Source: JAFECT01 sp964432415
Lineage (GTDB): Bacteria; Pseudomonadota; Alphaproteobacteria; Caulobacterales; Caulobacteraceae
Direction of reading: 5' to 3'
Assembly (NCBI GenBank): GCA_964432415.1
Contig: CAYSNW010000011.1
Location: 24,177-88,176 of the forward strand
Length of the DNA stretch: 64,000 nt
Shown: one piece after another, positions 52,072 to 60,428 of the stretch
How positions within the stretch are numbered: the first letter of the stretch is position 1
How the letters are laid out: each line of letters opens with the position of its first letter
Program-made: the position numbers and the translations under genes
The notes under the pieces: generated by a model
Database searches by the model: none
Told to the model about the DNA's origin: nothing
Seen by the model: only the letters and a program-made list of their open reading frames with translations

Positions 52072-53196
52072 ATGTCCCTGCGCCCCCTGTATTCCGCCTC
52101 CGCCCTGCTGATCCTCGCCGCCTGCGGCCAGGACGCCTCCCAGCCCGCCGCAAAGGCCGCCGCGCCCGTCGCCGCGGCGCCCGCGCTGCCGCCCCAGGCC
52201 CTGTCGATCAATGCGGCCGTCTTCAGCCCACCGCCGCCTGTGCCGCCGCAACCGGCCGGCGCCGCCACAGGTCAGGACTGGCCCCCGACCGCCGCTCAGT
52301 CCGCGACCGCGCCGCCGGAACTGGCCGGCGGCGACGCCGCCACGATCAAGGCCGAGGTGCTTCTCGCCCGGGCGCACTTCTCGCCGGGCGTCATCGACGG
52401 CAAGCCGGGCGACAATCTGCGCCGCGCCATCTCGACCTATGAGGCGGCCCACAATCTGCCGGTCGACGGCAAGCTCGACGCAGCGGTCTGGCAGGCGCTG
52501 AACGCGGACACCGCGCCGGTGATCAGCCGCTACACGATCAGTTCCGATGATGTGAAGGGACCCTTCATCCCCGCGGTGCCGGACAAGATGGAAGACATGG
52601 CCGCCCTGCCGGCGATGGCCTTCACCAGCCCGCGCGAACTGCTGGCCGAGAAGTTCCACATGGGCGAGGGCCTGCTGCAGGCGCTGAACCCCGGGGTCGA
52701 CTTCACCCAGGCGGGCGTCTCCATCGTGGTCGCGGACCTCGGGCCAAGCGACCTGCCGGCTGCCGTCACCCGCGTCGAGGTCGATCGCGCCCACGGTCAG
52801 GTGCGCGCCTTCGGGGCCGACGGCCAGCTGCTGGCCAGCTATCCCGCCACGATCGGGTCAACCGACCGGCCCAGTCCCTCGGGGACCTGGAAGGTCAAGG
52901 GTGTGGCCCGCAATCCGCCCTACGAGTACGACCCGGCCCGCCTGACCTTCGGCAAGATCGGCCACAAGCTGGAGGTCAAGCCGGGGCCAAACAATCCGGT
53001 GGGCGCCGTCTGGATCGATCTCAGCAAGGACACCTACGGCATTCACGGCACGCCCGACCCCGGGAAGATCGGCAAAGCCCAGAGCCACGGCTGCGTGCGC
53101 CTGAACAACTCGGACGCGTTGCAGCTGGCCGCCGCGGTCAAGCCGGGCACGGTGGTCGCCTTCCTCGCGGGCAAGGGCCGCGCGCGCGCCGGTTGA
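52072..53196 (+). CDS. L,D-transpeptidase lipoprotein (copy 1)
   Basis: 374 residues. Lipoprotein signal (LYSASALLILAAC). Domains in order: Ala/Pro linker, peptidoglycan-binding helical domain (AEVLLARAHFSPGVIDGKPGDNLRRAI, in part), a LysM-like segment (LAEKFHMGEGLLQALNPGVDF), and a YkuD catalytic domain with HGTPDP and SHGCVRL, catalytic C341. It would make 3-3 crosslinks or attach proteins to peptidoglycan in the periplasm. Paralogue of the next gene. Confidence 0.92.
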   Translation: MSLRPLYSASALLILAACGQDASQPAAKAAAPVAAAPALPPQALSINAAVFSPPPPVPPQPAGAATGQDWPPTAAQSATAPPELAGGDAATIKAEVLLARAHFSPGVIDGKPGDNLRRAISTYEAAHNLPVDGKLDAAVWQALNADTAPVISRYTISSDDVKGPFIPAVPDKMEDMAALPAMAFTSPRELLAEKFHMGEGLLQALNPGVDFTQAGVSIVVADLGPSDLPAAVTRVEVDRAHGQVRAFGADGQLLASYPATIGSTDRPSPSGTWKVKGVARNPPYEYDPARLTFGKIGHKLEVKPGPNNPVGAVWIDLSKDTYGIHGTPDPGKIGKAQSHGCVRLNNSDALQLAAAVKPGTVVAFLAGKGRARAG

Positions 53197-53259
53197 GGCT
53201 GGTTCGCGCCTCAAGCGCCTGCACTGGACAGCTGTGCCGTAAACCGCGACGGTGGGGCC

Positions 53260-54294
53260 ATGGTCCGAGCCGCCCTGATGTCCGCCGGCGCGATGTCCTT
53301 CCTGGCGGTGCTGACCGCGGGAACCGGGTCCGGCGACGCCGTGCCGCCTGCGCCGGTCCACGCATCGGTCGCGCTGGCGCCCATCCCCCTGCCGGCGCCC
53401 GCACAGGCGGTCAACACAGCGGCGCTCAAGACCGGCGAGGCCGCTCCGGCCGCAGCCACCACCGACCCCGCCGCGCCGGACCCGCTGTTGATCCGGGCGG
53501 AAATCCTGCTGGCGCGCGCTCATTTCTCCGCCGGCGCGGTCACCGGCCTGGACCGTCCCTCGTTGCAGGCCGCCCTTTCGGCCTGGCAGTCCGCGCGTGG
53601 ATTGACCCCGACCGGAACCCTGAACCTGGCCAGCTGGCTGCTGCTCAGCGCCGACGCGGCGCCGGTGCTGCGCGCCTACACCCTTACCCGCGCGGATATG
53701 ACCGGGCCGTTCGGACGGGCGCCGGCCTATGCCGACAGCCTCGAAGGTCTGGCCGAGAAGTTTCACATGAGCCGGGCGACGCTCAGCGCCCTGAACCCGG
53801 GCGCGGACCTGACCCAGGCGGGGACGGTGATCGCGGTCGCCGACACCGGGCCGGCGGCGCTGGGCGCCGTGGTCACCCGCGTCGAGGTCGACAAGGGGCT
53901 GAAGGTCGTGCGCGCCTATGAGGCAAGCGGACGGCTGGTGGCCCTCTATCCGACCACGGTGGGCAGTCCCGACACGCCGAGCCCCAGCGGGGTGGTGCGC
54001 GTCCTGAGCGTCACGCCCAGGCCCTACTACGTCCATCTCCGCTCGCGGGTGAGTTTCGGCGGCGGGCGCAGCTACAACATCGCGCCGGGACCCAACAATC
54101 CGGTGGGCCTGGTCTGGATCGAGCTCTCGAGGGCGACCTACGGCATCCATGGCACCCCCGATCCCGAGAAGATCGGCGGCGAGGCGGCGTCGCACGGCTG
54201 CGTGCGCCTGACCAACTGGGACGCCCAACAGCTGGGCGCCGCCGTGCGGCCCGGAACCGAGGTTCGCTTCATCGAGGCCGGCTCCGCGAGCTAG
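53260..54294 (+). CDS. L,D-transpeptidase (copy 2)
   Basis: 344 residues with a signal peptide but no lipobox. Same domain order as copy 1: AEILLARAHFSAGAVTGLDRPSLQAAL (in part), LysM-like LAEKFHMSRATLSALNPGADLT, and YkuD with HGTPDP and SHGCVRL, catalytic C314. It arose by tandem duplication and has lost or not gained the lipid anchor. Its stop shares CTAG with the convergent NIPSNAP gene. Confidence 0.92.
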   Translation: MVRAALMSAGAMSFLAVLTAGTGSGDAVPPAPVHASVALAPIPLPAPAQAVNTAALKTGEAAPAAATTDPAAPDPLLIRAEILLARAHFSAGAVTGLDRPSLQAALSAWQSARGLTPTGTLNLASWLLLSADAAPVLRAYTLTRADMTGPFGRAPAYADSLEGLAEKFHMSRATLSALNPGADLTQAGTVIAVADTGPAALGAVVTRVEVDKGLKVVRAYEASGRLVALYPTTVGSPDTPSPSGVVRVLSVTPRPYYVHLRSRVSFGGGRSYNIAPGPNNPVGLVWIELSRATYGIHGTPDPEKIGGEAASHGCVRLTNWDAQQLGAAVRPGTEVRFIEAGSAS

Positions 54295-54605
54295 GCGCCC
54301 GGCGCCACGGGTCTCAGGAAGGTCCGTTCCTCCCGCAGGATCAGCCGTTCGGCCTCCGCAAAGCGGAAGTTGGCCATGGCGTCCGCATCGGCGCGCAGGC
54401 GGGCGCGATAGGCCTCGTAGTCGGCGAGGCTCGCGAACGAAATCATCGCCAGCGCCACGTCGTTGCTGCCCTCGTGCGGCATGAAATAGCCGATCAGATC
54501 GCCGCCGCAGGCCGGGATGATGCGGAGCCAAGCCCGGGCGTAGGCCTCGAAGGCGTCGCGCTTGAAGGGATCGATCTGGTAGCGGATGCAGCAGGTGACG
54601 GTCAT
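54291..54605 (-). CDS. NIPSNAP-family protein
   Basis: 104 residues from ATG 54605. Pattern CIRYQIDPFKRDAFEAYARAW .. LIGYFMPHEGSNDVALAMISFASLADYEAYRARLRAD (in part) is that of NIPSNAP/dimeric alpha-beta barrel proteins. Biochemical function of bacterial members is unknown. It is divergent from an ArsR-type regulator, with 103 bp between starts, a pairing that suggests control by it. Confidence 0.85.
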   Translation of the reverse strand: MTVTCCIRYQIDPFKRDAFEAYARAWLRIIPACGGDLIGYFMPHEGSNDVALAMISFASLADYEAYRARLRADADAMANFRFAEAERLILREERTFLRPVAPGA

Positions 54606-54708
54606 GAGCAGGCTCCGGAAACGGGAGCCGCAGTCTCGCGCGCCCGATCGGCATGACGTTTCAGCCATGGCTTGAGCATCCGCCCTCCGGCCGGTGTAGC
54701 GTGGCGCC

Positions 54709-55383
54709 ATGAACGATGTGGCGACCATGGCGGGCCTGCTGGCCGATCCGGTGCGCGCAGCCCTGGTGCTGGCCCTGATGGACGGGCGCGCCTGGACGGC
54801 GGGAGAGCTGGCGGCGAGCGCCGGCGCCTCGCCGCAGCTGACCAGCCACCATCTCGTCCGTCTGGTTGAAGGCGGCGTGGTGACCGTGCGGCCCCAGGGC
54901 CGGCATCGCTATCACCGGCTGGCCACGCCCGAGGTGGCGCGCGCGGTCGAGGCCCTGTCCGCCGCCGGAGCGGCCCTGCCGAGCCTGAGACCGCGGGGTG
55001 TGCGCGCGCCGGAGGCTTTGCGCTTCGCGCGCAGCTGTTACGATCACCTGGCCGGCGCGCTCGGCGTGGCCGTGGGCGAGCGGGCGCGGGCGCTGGAGCT
55101 GGTCGGGGAGGGCGGGGGCGTCACCGAGGCCGGGCGAAATCTGCTGGCGGAACTGGGCGCGAGCGTGGACCAGGGCGCCTGTTGCCGGCCCTGTCTCGAC
55201 TGGACCGAACGGCGCGACCACCTGGCGGGCGGCTTTGCCGACGCCCTGCTGGCCGGGATGCTGGAACGGCGCCTGTTGCTCCGCTCATCGACGCCGCGCG
55301 GGCTGGAGCTCAGCGGACCGGGTCAGGCCTGGTTGCGATCGGCCCTGTCGCTGGATGCGGCCGCGCTCAGAGCTTCGCCCTGA
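54709..55383 (+). CDS. ArsR-family transcriptional regulator
   Basis: 224 residues. N-terminal winged helix of the ArsR/SmtB type (LLADPVRAALVLALMDGRAWTAGELA .. SPQLTSHHLVRLVEGGVVTV, in part). The C-terminal half is longer than in metal sensors and has several Cys (ACCRPCLDW), possibly for sensing. It probably regulates the divergent NIPSNAP gene. The 3' end overlaps the convergent HIT gene by 17 bp. Confidence 0.85.
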   Translation: MNDVATMAGLLADPVRAALVLALMDGRAWTAGELAASAGASPQLTSHHLVRLVEGGVVTVRPQGRHRYHRLATPEVARAVEALSAAGAALPSLRPRGVRAPEALRFARSCYDHLAGALGVAVGERARALELVGEGGGVTEAGRNLLAELGASVDQGACCRPCLDWTERRDHLAGGFADALLAGMLERRLLLRSSTPRGLELSGPGQAWLRSALSLDAAALRASP

Positions 55384-55801
55384 TCTTTTCGGCGAGGGCT
55401 TCAAGTTCGGCGGCGTCCGCCATGCCGCCCTCGCCGTGCCGCCGCAGCGCCTCGCCCTCGTAGCGGGGGATGACGTGGAAATGCAGGTGGAAGACGCTCT
55501 GGCCCGCGGGCGCGCCGTTGAACTGGGTGACCACGATACCGTCCGGGTTCAAGGCGGCGCGGACCGCCTGCGCCAGCTTCTGGGTGGCGCCGATCAGCCG
55601 GCCCAGGGTCTTGGGCTCGGCCTCAAGCAGGTTGCGGGCTTCCGAGGTCTTGGAGATCACCAGGGCGTGGCCGCGCGACTGGGGAAAGACGTCCATAAAA
55701 GCCAGGACCTGGTCGTCCTCGAACAGCTTCACGGAAGGAATCTCGCCCCGCACGATCCTGGCGAAGATGTTGTCCCGGTCGTAGGCCCCGTCGAGGCTCA
55801 T
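55367..55801 (-). CDS. HIT-family nucleotide hydrolase/transferase
   Basis: 144 residues. IFARIVRGEIPSVKLFEDD at the start and the histidine triad HLHFHVIP (H105, H107, H109) define the HINT-type branch, which hydrolyses AMP-lysine or related phosphoramidates. The protein is full length. Physiological substrate in bacteria is not settled. Confidence 0.92.
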   Translation of the reverse strand: MSLDGAYDRDNIFARIVRGEIPSVKLFEDDQVLAFMDVFPQSRGHALVISKTSEARNLLEAEPKTLGRLIGATQKLAQAVRAALNPDGIVVTQFNGAPAGQSVFHLHFHVIPRYEGEALRRHGEGGMADAAELEALAEKIRAKL

Positions 55802-55863
55802 GGCTTGCCGTCCCGTCTGTTTGACGCGACTGTCCTACAGAGACTGGGCTCAGGGGAAAAGCC

Positions 55864-56469
55864 ATGGCCGACAAGCATTCGGGCGCCAGCGCAATGACCG
55901 ACACCATGACGCCGCGCCAGCAGAAGTGGTTCGCGACGGTGAAGGCCAATTTCGAGGCCAAGACCGGCAAGACCCTGGCCGAATGGGTGGCCATCGCCAG
56001 GACCTGCCCCCACGAAAAGCCGCGCGCGCGCTCCGACTGGCTGCGCGAGCACCACGGTCTGGGGGTCAACCACGCCGCCTTCGTGCTGTCGGAGGCGTTC
56101 CCGTCGGCCGATCCGAGCTGGGACGACCCCGTCGCGCTCCGGTCGGCGCTGTGGAAGGATCCGGCCTCGCTGGCCATTCTCGAGGCCGTCGAGAAGCAAG
56201 CCGCTACGTTCGCCAATGTCGTTTCGGGTCAGCGCAAGGGCTACACCGCCTTTTCCAAGGACGTGCAGTTCGCCGCCATGCGGCCGCTCAAGGGCGGCAA
56301 GGCGCTGCTGGGCCTGAAGCTCGACCCATCGGTGTCCGCTCGCCTGGCGCCGTCGGTGCGTAAGGAGAGCTGGTCCGAACGGCTCAGCGCCATCGTGGAG
56401 CTGAACGATCCCGGTGAGGTCGACGCCGCATTGAAAGACCTGTTCGCCCAGGCCTACGCCCGGGGTTAG
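55864..56469 (+). CDS. DUF4287/DUF5655-type protein
   Basis: 201 residues; AGGGGA lies eight bases before the ATG. The N-terminal half (WFATVKANFEAKTGKTLAEWV .. REHHGLGVNHAAFVL) fits DUF4287, and the second half (FSKDVQFAAMRPLKGGKALLGLKL) fits DUF5655. Neither domain has a known function; the second resembles DNA/RNA-transport-like small folds only loosely. Cytoplasmic by lack of signal. The stop overlaps the stop of a 38-residue membrane peptide on the other strand. Confidence 0.8.
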   Translation: MADKHSGASAMTDTMTPRQQKWFATVKANFEAKTGKTLAEWVAIARTCPHEKPRARSDWLREHHGLGVNHAAFVLSEAFPSADPSWDDPVALRSALWKDPASLAILEAVEKQAATFANVVSGQRKGYTAFSKDVQFAAMRPLKGGKALLGLKLDPSVSARLAPSVRKESWSERLSAIVELNDPGEVDAALKDLFAQAYARG

Positions 56470-56582
56470 CCGGCCAGGGTCTTCAGGCCGTCGGCCAGCA
56501 TCAGCAGGCCGATGATGATCGCCACGGCGCCCAGTGCAATCTGCAGCGGGCGGCCCAGGGCCTTCTTCGGGGAGTCGCTCAT
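56466..56582 (-). CDS. 38-residue single-helix membrane peptide
   Basis: Reads MSDSPKKALGRPLQIALGAV then a hydrophobic stretch AIIIGLLMLADGLKTLAG and TAA. It has a basic N-terminus, one membrane helix (residues ~13-30) and a GAGGACC ribosome site at good distance from the ATG. Its stop overlaps the DUF4287 stop by 3 bases, as is common here for real convergent genes. No homologue is recalled. Probably a true small gene that automatic annotation may miss. Confidence 0.65.
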   Translation of the reverse strand: MSDSPKKALGRPLQIALGAVAIIIGLLMLADGLKTLAG

Positions 56583-56666
56583 GATCGTGGTCCTCAAGGG
56601 TGCGCCGCGAGCGCGGCCGATGAGGCGATGATCAGGCCGAACGCGGGGCCTCGTCTGTGAACCAGG

Positions 56667-57845
56667 TCACTCCCGGAACGGCGACAGCTCGGCTTCCATC
56701 ATCTCGATGTCGCGCTCCACCGCGGGCCGCTCCGCGTCGAGATAGCGCGCGACCGCCGCTCGGAAGCCCTCGTCCGCGATCCAGTGGGCCGAATGCACTG
56801 CCGCCGGCAGATAGCCGCGCGCGATCTTGTGCTCGCCCTGGGCGCCAGCCTCGACCCGTTGCAGGCCATGGCGGATGGCCCAGTCGATGGCCTGGTAGTA
56901 GCAGAGCTCGAAATGCAGGAAGGGGACGTGTTCGATGGCGCCCCACTGGCGTCCGTACAGGGTGTCGCGGCTGACGAAGTTGAGAGCGCCGGCGATCCAG
57001 CGCCCCTCGCGCCGGGCCATAAACAGCACGATCTTCTCCGCCATCCGCTCCCCGACCAGCGAGAAGAACCGGCGGTTCAGGTAGGGTCGGCCCCACTTGC
57101 GCGAGCCCGTGTCCATGTAGAATTCGAAGAAGGCGTCCCAGTGCTCTTTGGTGATTTCCGCGCCGGTCAGGGCCACGATCTCGACCGCCGCTAGAGCCTC
57201 GCGCCGCTCGCGCCGGATGGTCTTGCGCCGCCCCGAGGACAGGGCGGCCAGGAAGTCGTCGAAGCTCGCGTAGCCGGCGTTGCTCCACCAGTACTGCACG
57301 TCCTCGCGCAGCAGCAGGCCCGCGTCGCCCAGCCGGCGCCACTGGTCAGCGGTCGCGAAGTTGATGTGCAGGGACGAAATTCCCATTCGCTCGGCCAGGG
57401 TCAGGGCTCCGGCGGTGAGCAGGTGCTCGGCCTCGTCGCGGTCGACATCGGCGCGGGCCATCAGTCGCGGACCGGTCGCCGGGGTGAAGGGCGCCGCGCA
57501 GAGGAGCTTGGGATAGTAGCGCCCGCCGGCCTCCTCATAGGCCTTGGCCCAGCTGTGATCGAAGACGTATTCCCCCTGGCTGTGGGCCTTGGCATAGAGC
57601 GGCATCACGGCCGCGATGCGGCCCGCTTCGTCCTCGATGCTCAGATGCCGGGGCCCCCAGCCGGTGCGCTCGACCGCCGATCCGGACTCCTCGCAGGCGT
57701 CGAGAAAGTCGAAACACATGAAAGGGTTGTCGGCATAAGCTGGATTTTCGGCGCAAGTGTCCCAGGCTTCGCGTCCCACCTCCGCGATGCGGCTGTAGAT
57801 GCGGACGGCGGGCTTGAGCTTCGGGGCGGGGGGAGGAGCGGACAC
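56667..57845 (-). CDS. FemAB-like GNAT acyltransferase (DUF482/peptidogalycan family)
   Basis: 392 residues from GTG 57845. Family hallmarks: NPFMCFDFLDACEESGSA near the start, LPLYAK-type VMPLYAKAHSQGEYVFDHSWA, and ARREGRWIAGALNFVSRDTLYGRQWG, which forms part of a GNAT fold, then GLQRVEAGAQGEHKIARGY. Members are related to FemAB/MprF-like acyl transferases but their substrate is unknown. Located 32 bases after the Anbu stop on the same strand, so it may belong to that transcript. Confidence 0.85.
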   Translation of the reverse strand: MSAPPPAPKLKPAVRIYSRIAEVGREAWDTCAENPAYADNPFMCFDFLDACEESGSAVERTGWGPRHLSIEDEAGRIAAVMPLYAKAHSQGEYVFDHSWAKAYEEAGGRYYPKLLCAAPFTPATGPRLMARADVDRDEAEHLLTAGALTLAERMGISSLHINFATADQWRRLGDAGLLLREDVQYWWSNAGYASFDDFLAALSSGRRKTIRRERREALAAVEIVALTGAEITKEHWDAFFEFYMDTGSRKWGRPYLNRRFFSLVGERMAEKIVLFMARREGRWIAGALNFVSRDTLYGRQWGAIEHVPFLHFELCYYQAIDWAIRHGLQRVEAGAQGEHKIARGYLPAAVHSAHWIADEGFRAAVARYLDAERPAVERDIEMMEAELSPFRE

Positions 57846-57877
57846 TGACGCCTATCGGCCGCTTCCGGCGGAAGCTG

Positions 57878-58618
57878 TCAAGCGCCGTACGGCGGGCGCG
57901 GAATGGCCATGTGCGCGGCCTTGAGCGCCGCGGACCATTGCTGGCCGAGGTCGTGGAAATAGGGGTCCGAGCCTTCGATCCGATGGGTGACGATCGCCGC
58001 CGCCGGATCCCTCGGCATCACCAGCAGATCGATCGGCAGGCCCACCGCCAGGTTCGAGCGCATGGTCGAGTCGAAGGAGATCAGGCCGATCTTCACCGCA
58101 TCCCACAGCTCGCTGCGGAAAGTGATCGCCCGGTCCAGGATGGGCTTGCCGTACTTGCACTCGCCGATCTGCAGATAGGGCGCATCCACACTGCATTCGA
58201 TGAAGTTGCCGGCGTTGTAGAACATGTACAGGCCCAGCGGCCCGTCGCCGATGCGTCCGCCCAGCAGCAGGGTGACGTCGTAGTTGACGCTCGCCGCCTC
58301 CATGGATGGCGCCACATCCCGACGCACCTCGCGCACTGCATGGCCGACCAGTTGGGCGGCGCGGAACAGGGTGGGGCAGGAGACCAGGGTCTCGCGCTCG
58401 CCGGTGTCGGGGTTGAGCAGGCCCTCGCGGAGCAGGCTGATGGCGGATTGGGTGACCGACAGGTTGCCGGCGGTGGCGATGGCCAACTCGCCGCCGTGCT
58501 CCGGCTCGTAGAGGTGAAGCTTGCGGTAGGTCGAAATGTTGTCGAGCCCGGCGTTGGTGCGGGTGTCGGCGATCATCGCCAGCCCGCCCTCCACCAGGAA
58601 ACCCACGCAGTACGTCAT
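57878..58618 (-). CDS. Anbu-type proteasome-like peptidase
   Basis: 246 residues. Starts MTYCVGFLVEGGLAMIADTR; after Met removal Thr2 would be the N-terminal nucleophile. ADTRTNAGLDNISTYRKLHLY and LAIATAGNLSVTQS match the ancestral beta-subunit (Anbu) branch between HslV and 20S proteasomes. Anbu forms helical or ring oligomers; its natural substrate is unknown. The three genes upstream on the same strand are its usual companions. Confidence 0.92.
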   Translation of the reverse strand: MTYCVGFLVEGGLAMIADTRTNAGLDNISTYRKLHLYEPEHGGELAIATAGNLSVTQSAISLLREGLLNPDTGERETLVSCPTLFRAAQLVGHAVREVRRDVAPSMEAASVNYDVTLLLGGRIGDGPLGLYMFYNAGNFIECSVDAPYLQIGECKYGKPILDRAITFRSELWDAVKIGLISFDSTMRSNLAVGLPIDLLVMPRDPAAAIVTHRIEGSDPYFHDLGQQWSAALKAAHMAIPRPPYGA

Positions 58619-58643
58619 GGCCGTGGACCTTGGTCGATTCGGC

Positions 58644-59474
58644 TCATGCCTGCGACTGTCCTGCGTGCGACGGATTGGCGAGATCCTCGACGCTGAGCCG
58701 AACCTTCATCCGCTCGCCCCCGCCGCCATAGACCGCGCCGCGGACCGGCGCCGCGCCGAGGTAGTCCAGGCCCACCGCGACGCGGACGTAAGCTTCGGTC
58801 GGGGAAATCCCGTTGGCGGGGTCGAAGCCGACCCAGCCGAAGCCGGCGACGTAGGCTTCGGCCCAGGCGTGGCTCGCCTCCTGCACCGCCATGTCCTGGC
58901 GCGCGAGGTGGCCGGAAACGTAGCGCGCCGGGATGTCGAGGCTGCGTGCGGCGGTGATGAAGACGTGGGACATGTCCTGACAGACCCCCCGCCGCAGGGC
59001 GAAGGCCTCCTGGGCGGAGGAGCCGGAGTGGGTGGCCACCGTGTCGAAGGCGATGTCGCGGAACACCCCCGCCAGCAGGCCGTGCAGGCGTTCCAGCGGG
59101 CTGTTTCCGACGGCGACGTCGCGGGCGAAGGCGGCCAGTTCCGGGTCAGGGCGGGTCAGCGGGGTCTCCCGCAGCCACAGTTCCAGCGGAACGGTCTCCG
59201 GGGCGCCGCGGATCACACCGGCGGTGTCGGTGGTCTCGACCTCGCCGGTCACCTCCAGGCGGATGGCCTCGACGCGGCCTTCGGTCTCCAGGGTGTGGAC
59301 GATATTGCCGAACACATCGTCGGCCGGGGTCAGGCGCACGTCCGCGTCGCAGTCCACCCGCCAGTTCAGCACGTGCTGGCCGTCGTGGTTGCGCGGCGTC
59401 AGGCGCAGGTGCTGCAGCACCCGGGCGGGCCGGTCGTAGGCGTAGGACGTGGTGTGGCGGACGCGGATGCGCAT
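58644..59474 (-). CDS. Transglutaminase-like cysteine peptidase/amidase of the Anbu operon
   Basis: 276 residues. N-terminal beta domain (RIRVRHTTSYAYDRPARVLQHLRLTPR, in part) and a transglutaminase core with catalytic triad C165 (RRGVCQDMSH), H202 (SHAWAEAYV) and D218 (GFDPANG). Matches COG1305. No signal peptide, so cytoplasmic. One base separates it from the alpha-E gene stop. Proposed to act with the ATP-grasp and alpha-E proteins in making or cleaving an amide-linked peptide; that is inference from linkage. Confidence 0.92.
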   Translation of the reverse strand: MRIRVRHTTSYAYDRPARVLQHLRLTPRNHDGQHVLNWRVDCDADVRLTPADDVFGNIVHTLETEGRVEAIRLEVTGEVETTDTAGVIRGAPETVPLELWLRETPLTRPDPELAAFARDVAVGNSPLERLHGLLAGVFRDIAFDTVATHSGSSAQEAFALRRGVCQDMSHVFITAARSLDIPARYVSGHLARQDMAVQEASHAWAEAYVAGFGWVGFDPANGISPTEAYVRVAVGLDYLGAAPVRGAVYGGGGERMKVRLSVEDLANPSHAGQSQA

Positions 59475-59475
59475 G

Positions 59476-60417
59476 TCAGGACAGGTACTGTTCGGCGATG
59501 GCCTCGCCCAGGCGGGCGTTGTCGGCCAGGAAGCGGGTGATGAACTCGTGCAGGCCCGACTGGAAGATGCCGTCGATCCTGGCGCCCGAAAGCCGGTTCA
59601 TCTGGGCTGAGGCCAGGCGCTGGCTCTTGCCGCGCCGGCCATAGTGATTGGCCAGCAGGTCGAGGAACTGCACGATCATCTCCTGGCACCGGGCCAGCGA
59701 GCGCGGCATCTCCCGGTTCAGGATCAGCATGTCGGCGATCAGCCAGGGCTTGAGGCTGTCGCGGTAGAGCCAGCGGTAGGCGGTCAAGGCCGAGACCTCG
59801 CGCAGCAGGGTGGTCCACTGGAAGTAGTCCAATCCGCCGCCGACCTGCTCATCGGCGGGCAGCAGCAGGTGGTATTTCACATCCAGCAGCCGCGCGGTGT
59901 TGTCGGCCCGCTCGACCTCCGCGCCAAGCCTGAGGAACCAGTTGGAATCGTTCCTGAGCATGGTCCGCTGCACGGCGCCGTCGTAGGTCAGGGAGACGGT
60001 CTTCACCCACTCTAGGAAGTTGGCGTAGGCCAGCCGGTCGCCGCGGCCGGTCTCGAAGCGCTGCAGCTCGTTGAAGGCGGCGTTGATGGTCTCCCACACC
60101 TCGACCGTCAGGGCCGTGCGGATCGAACGCGCATTGTTGCGCGCCGAGGTCAGGCAGCAGGCGATCGACGACGGATTGTCGGTGTCGAAGCCCAGGAAGT
60201 CGCGCACCGCGTCCTCGTCCGCCGCGCCATAGATGGCGTGGAAGGCGCGACTGACGCCGGAGGAGGCGATGGCCGAATCCCAGGCCTGGTGATCCACGCC
60301 GGCGCGCGAGGGCAGGGCGGCCAGGCGCCCGGCGGCGTCCAGGATGCGCGCCAGGAAATCGGCGCGCTCCATGTAGCGGCCCATCCAGAACAGGTTCTCG
60401 GCGGTGCGGGACAGCAT
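59476..60417 (-). CDS. Alpha-E domain protein (COG2307)
   Basis: 313 residues, all alpha-helical. Typical start MLSRTAENLFWMGRYMERADFLARILD and later SAREVRSLRT-like AR NNARSIRTALTVEVWETIN plus FLRLGAEVERADNTARLLDVKYHLLLP (in part). Alpha-E proteins always occur with circularly permuted ATP-grasp and transglutaminase partners; no catalytic role has been shown. Spacing of 11 bases after the ATP-grasp gene shows an operon. Confidence 0.92.
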   Translation of the reverse strand: MLSRTAENLFWMGRYMERADFLARILDAAGRLAALPSRAGVDHQAWDSAIASSGVSRAFHAIYGAADEDAVRDFLGFDTDNPSSIACCLTSARNNARSIRTALTVEVWETINAAFNELQRFETGRGDRLAYANFLEWVKTVSLTYDGAVQRTMLRNDSNWFLRLGAEVERADNTARLLDVKYHLLLPADEQVGGGLDYFQWTTLLREVSALTAYRWLYRDSLKPWLIADMLILNREMPRSLARCQEMIVQFLDLLANHYGRRGKSQRLASAQMNRLSGARIDGIFQSGLHEFITRFLADNARLGEAIAEQYLS

Positions 60418-60428
60418 CTCAGGCGCGC

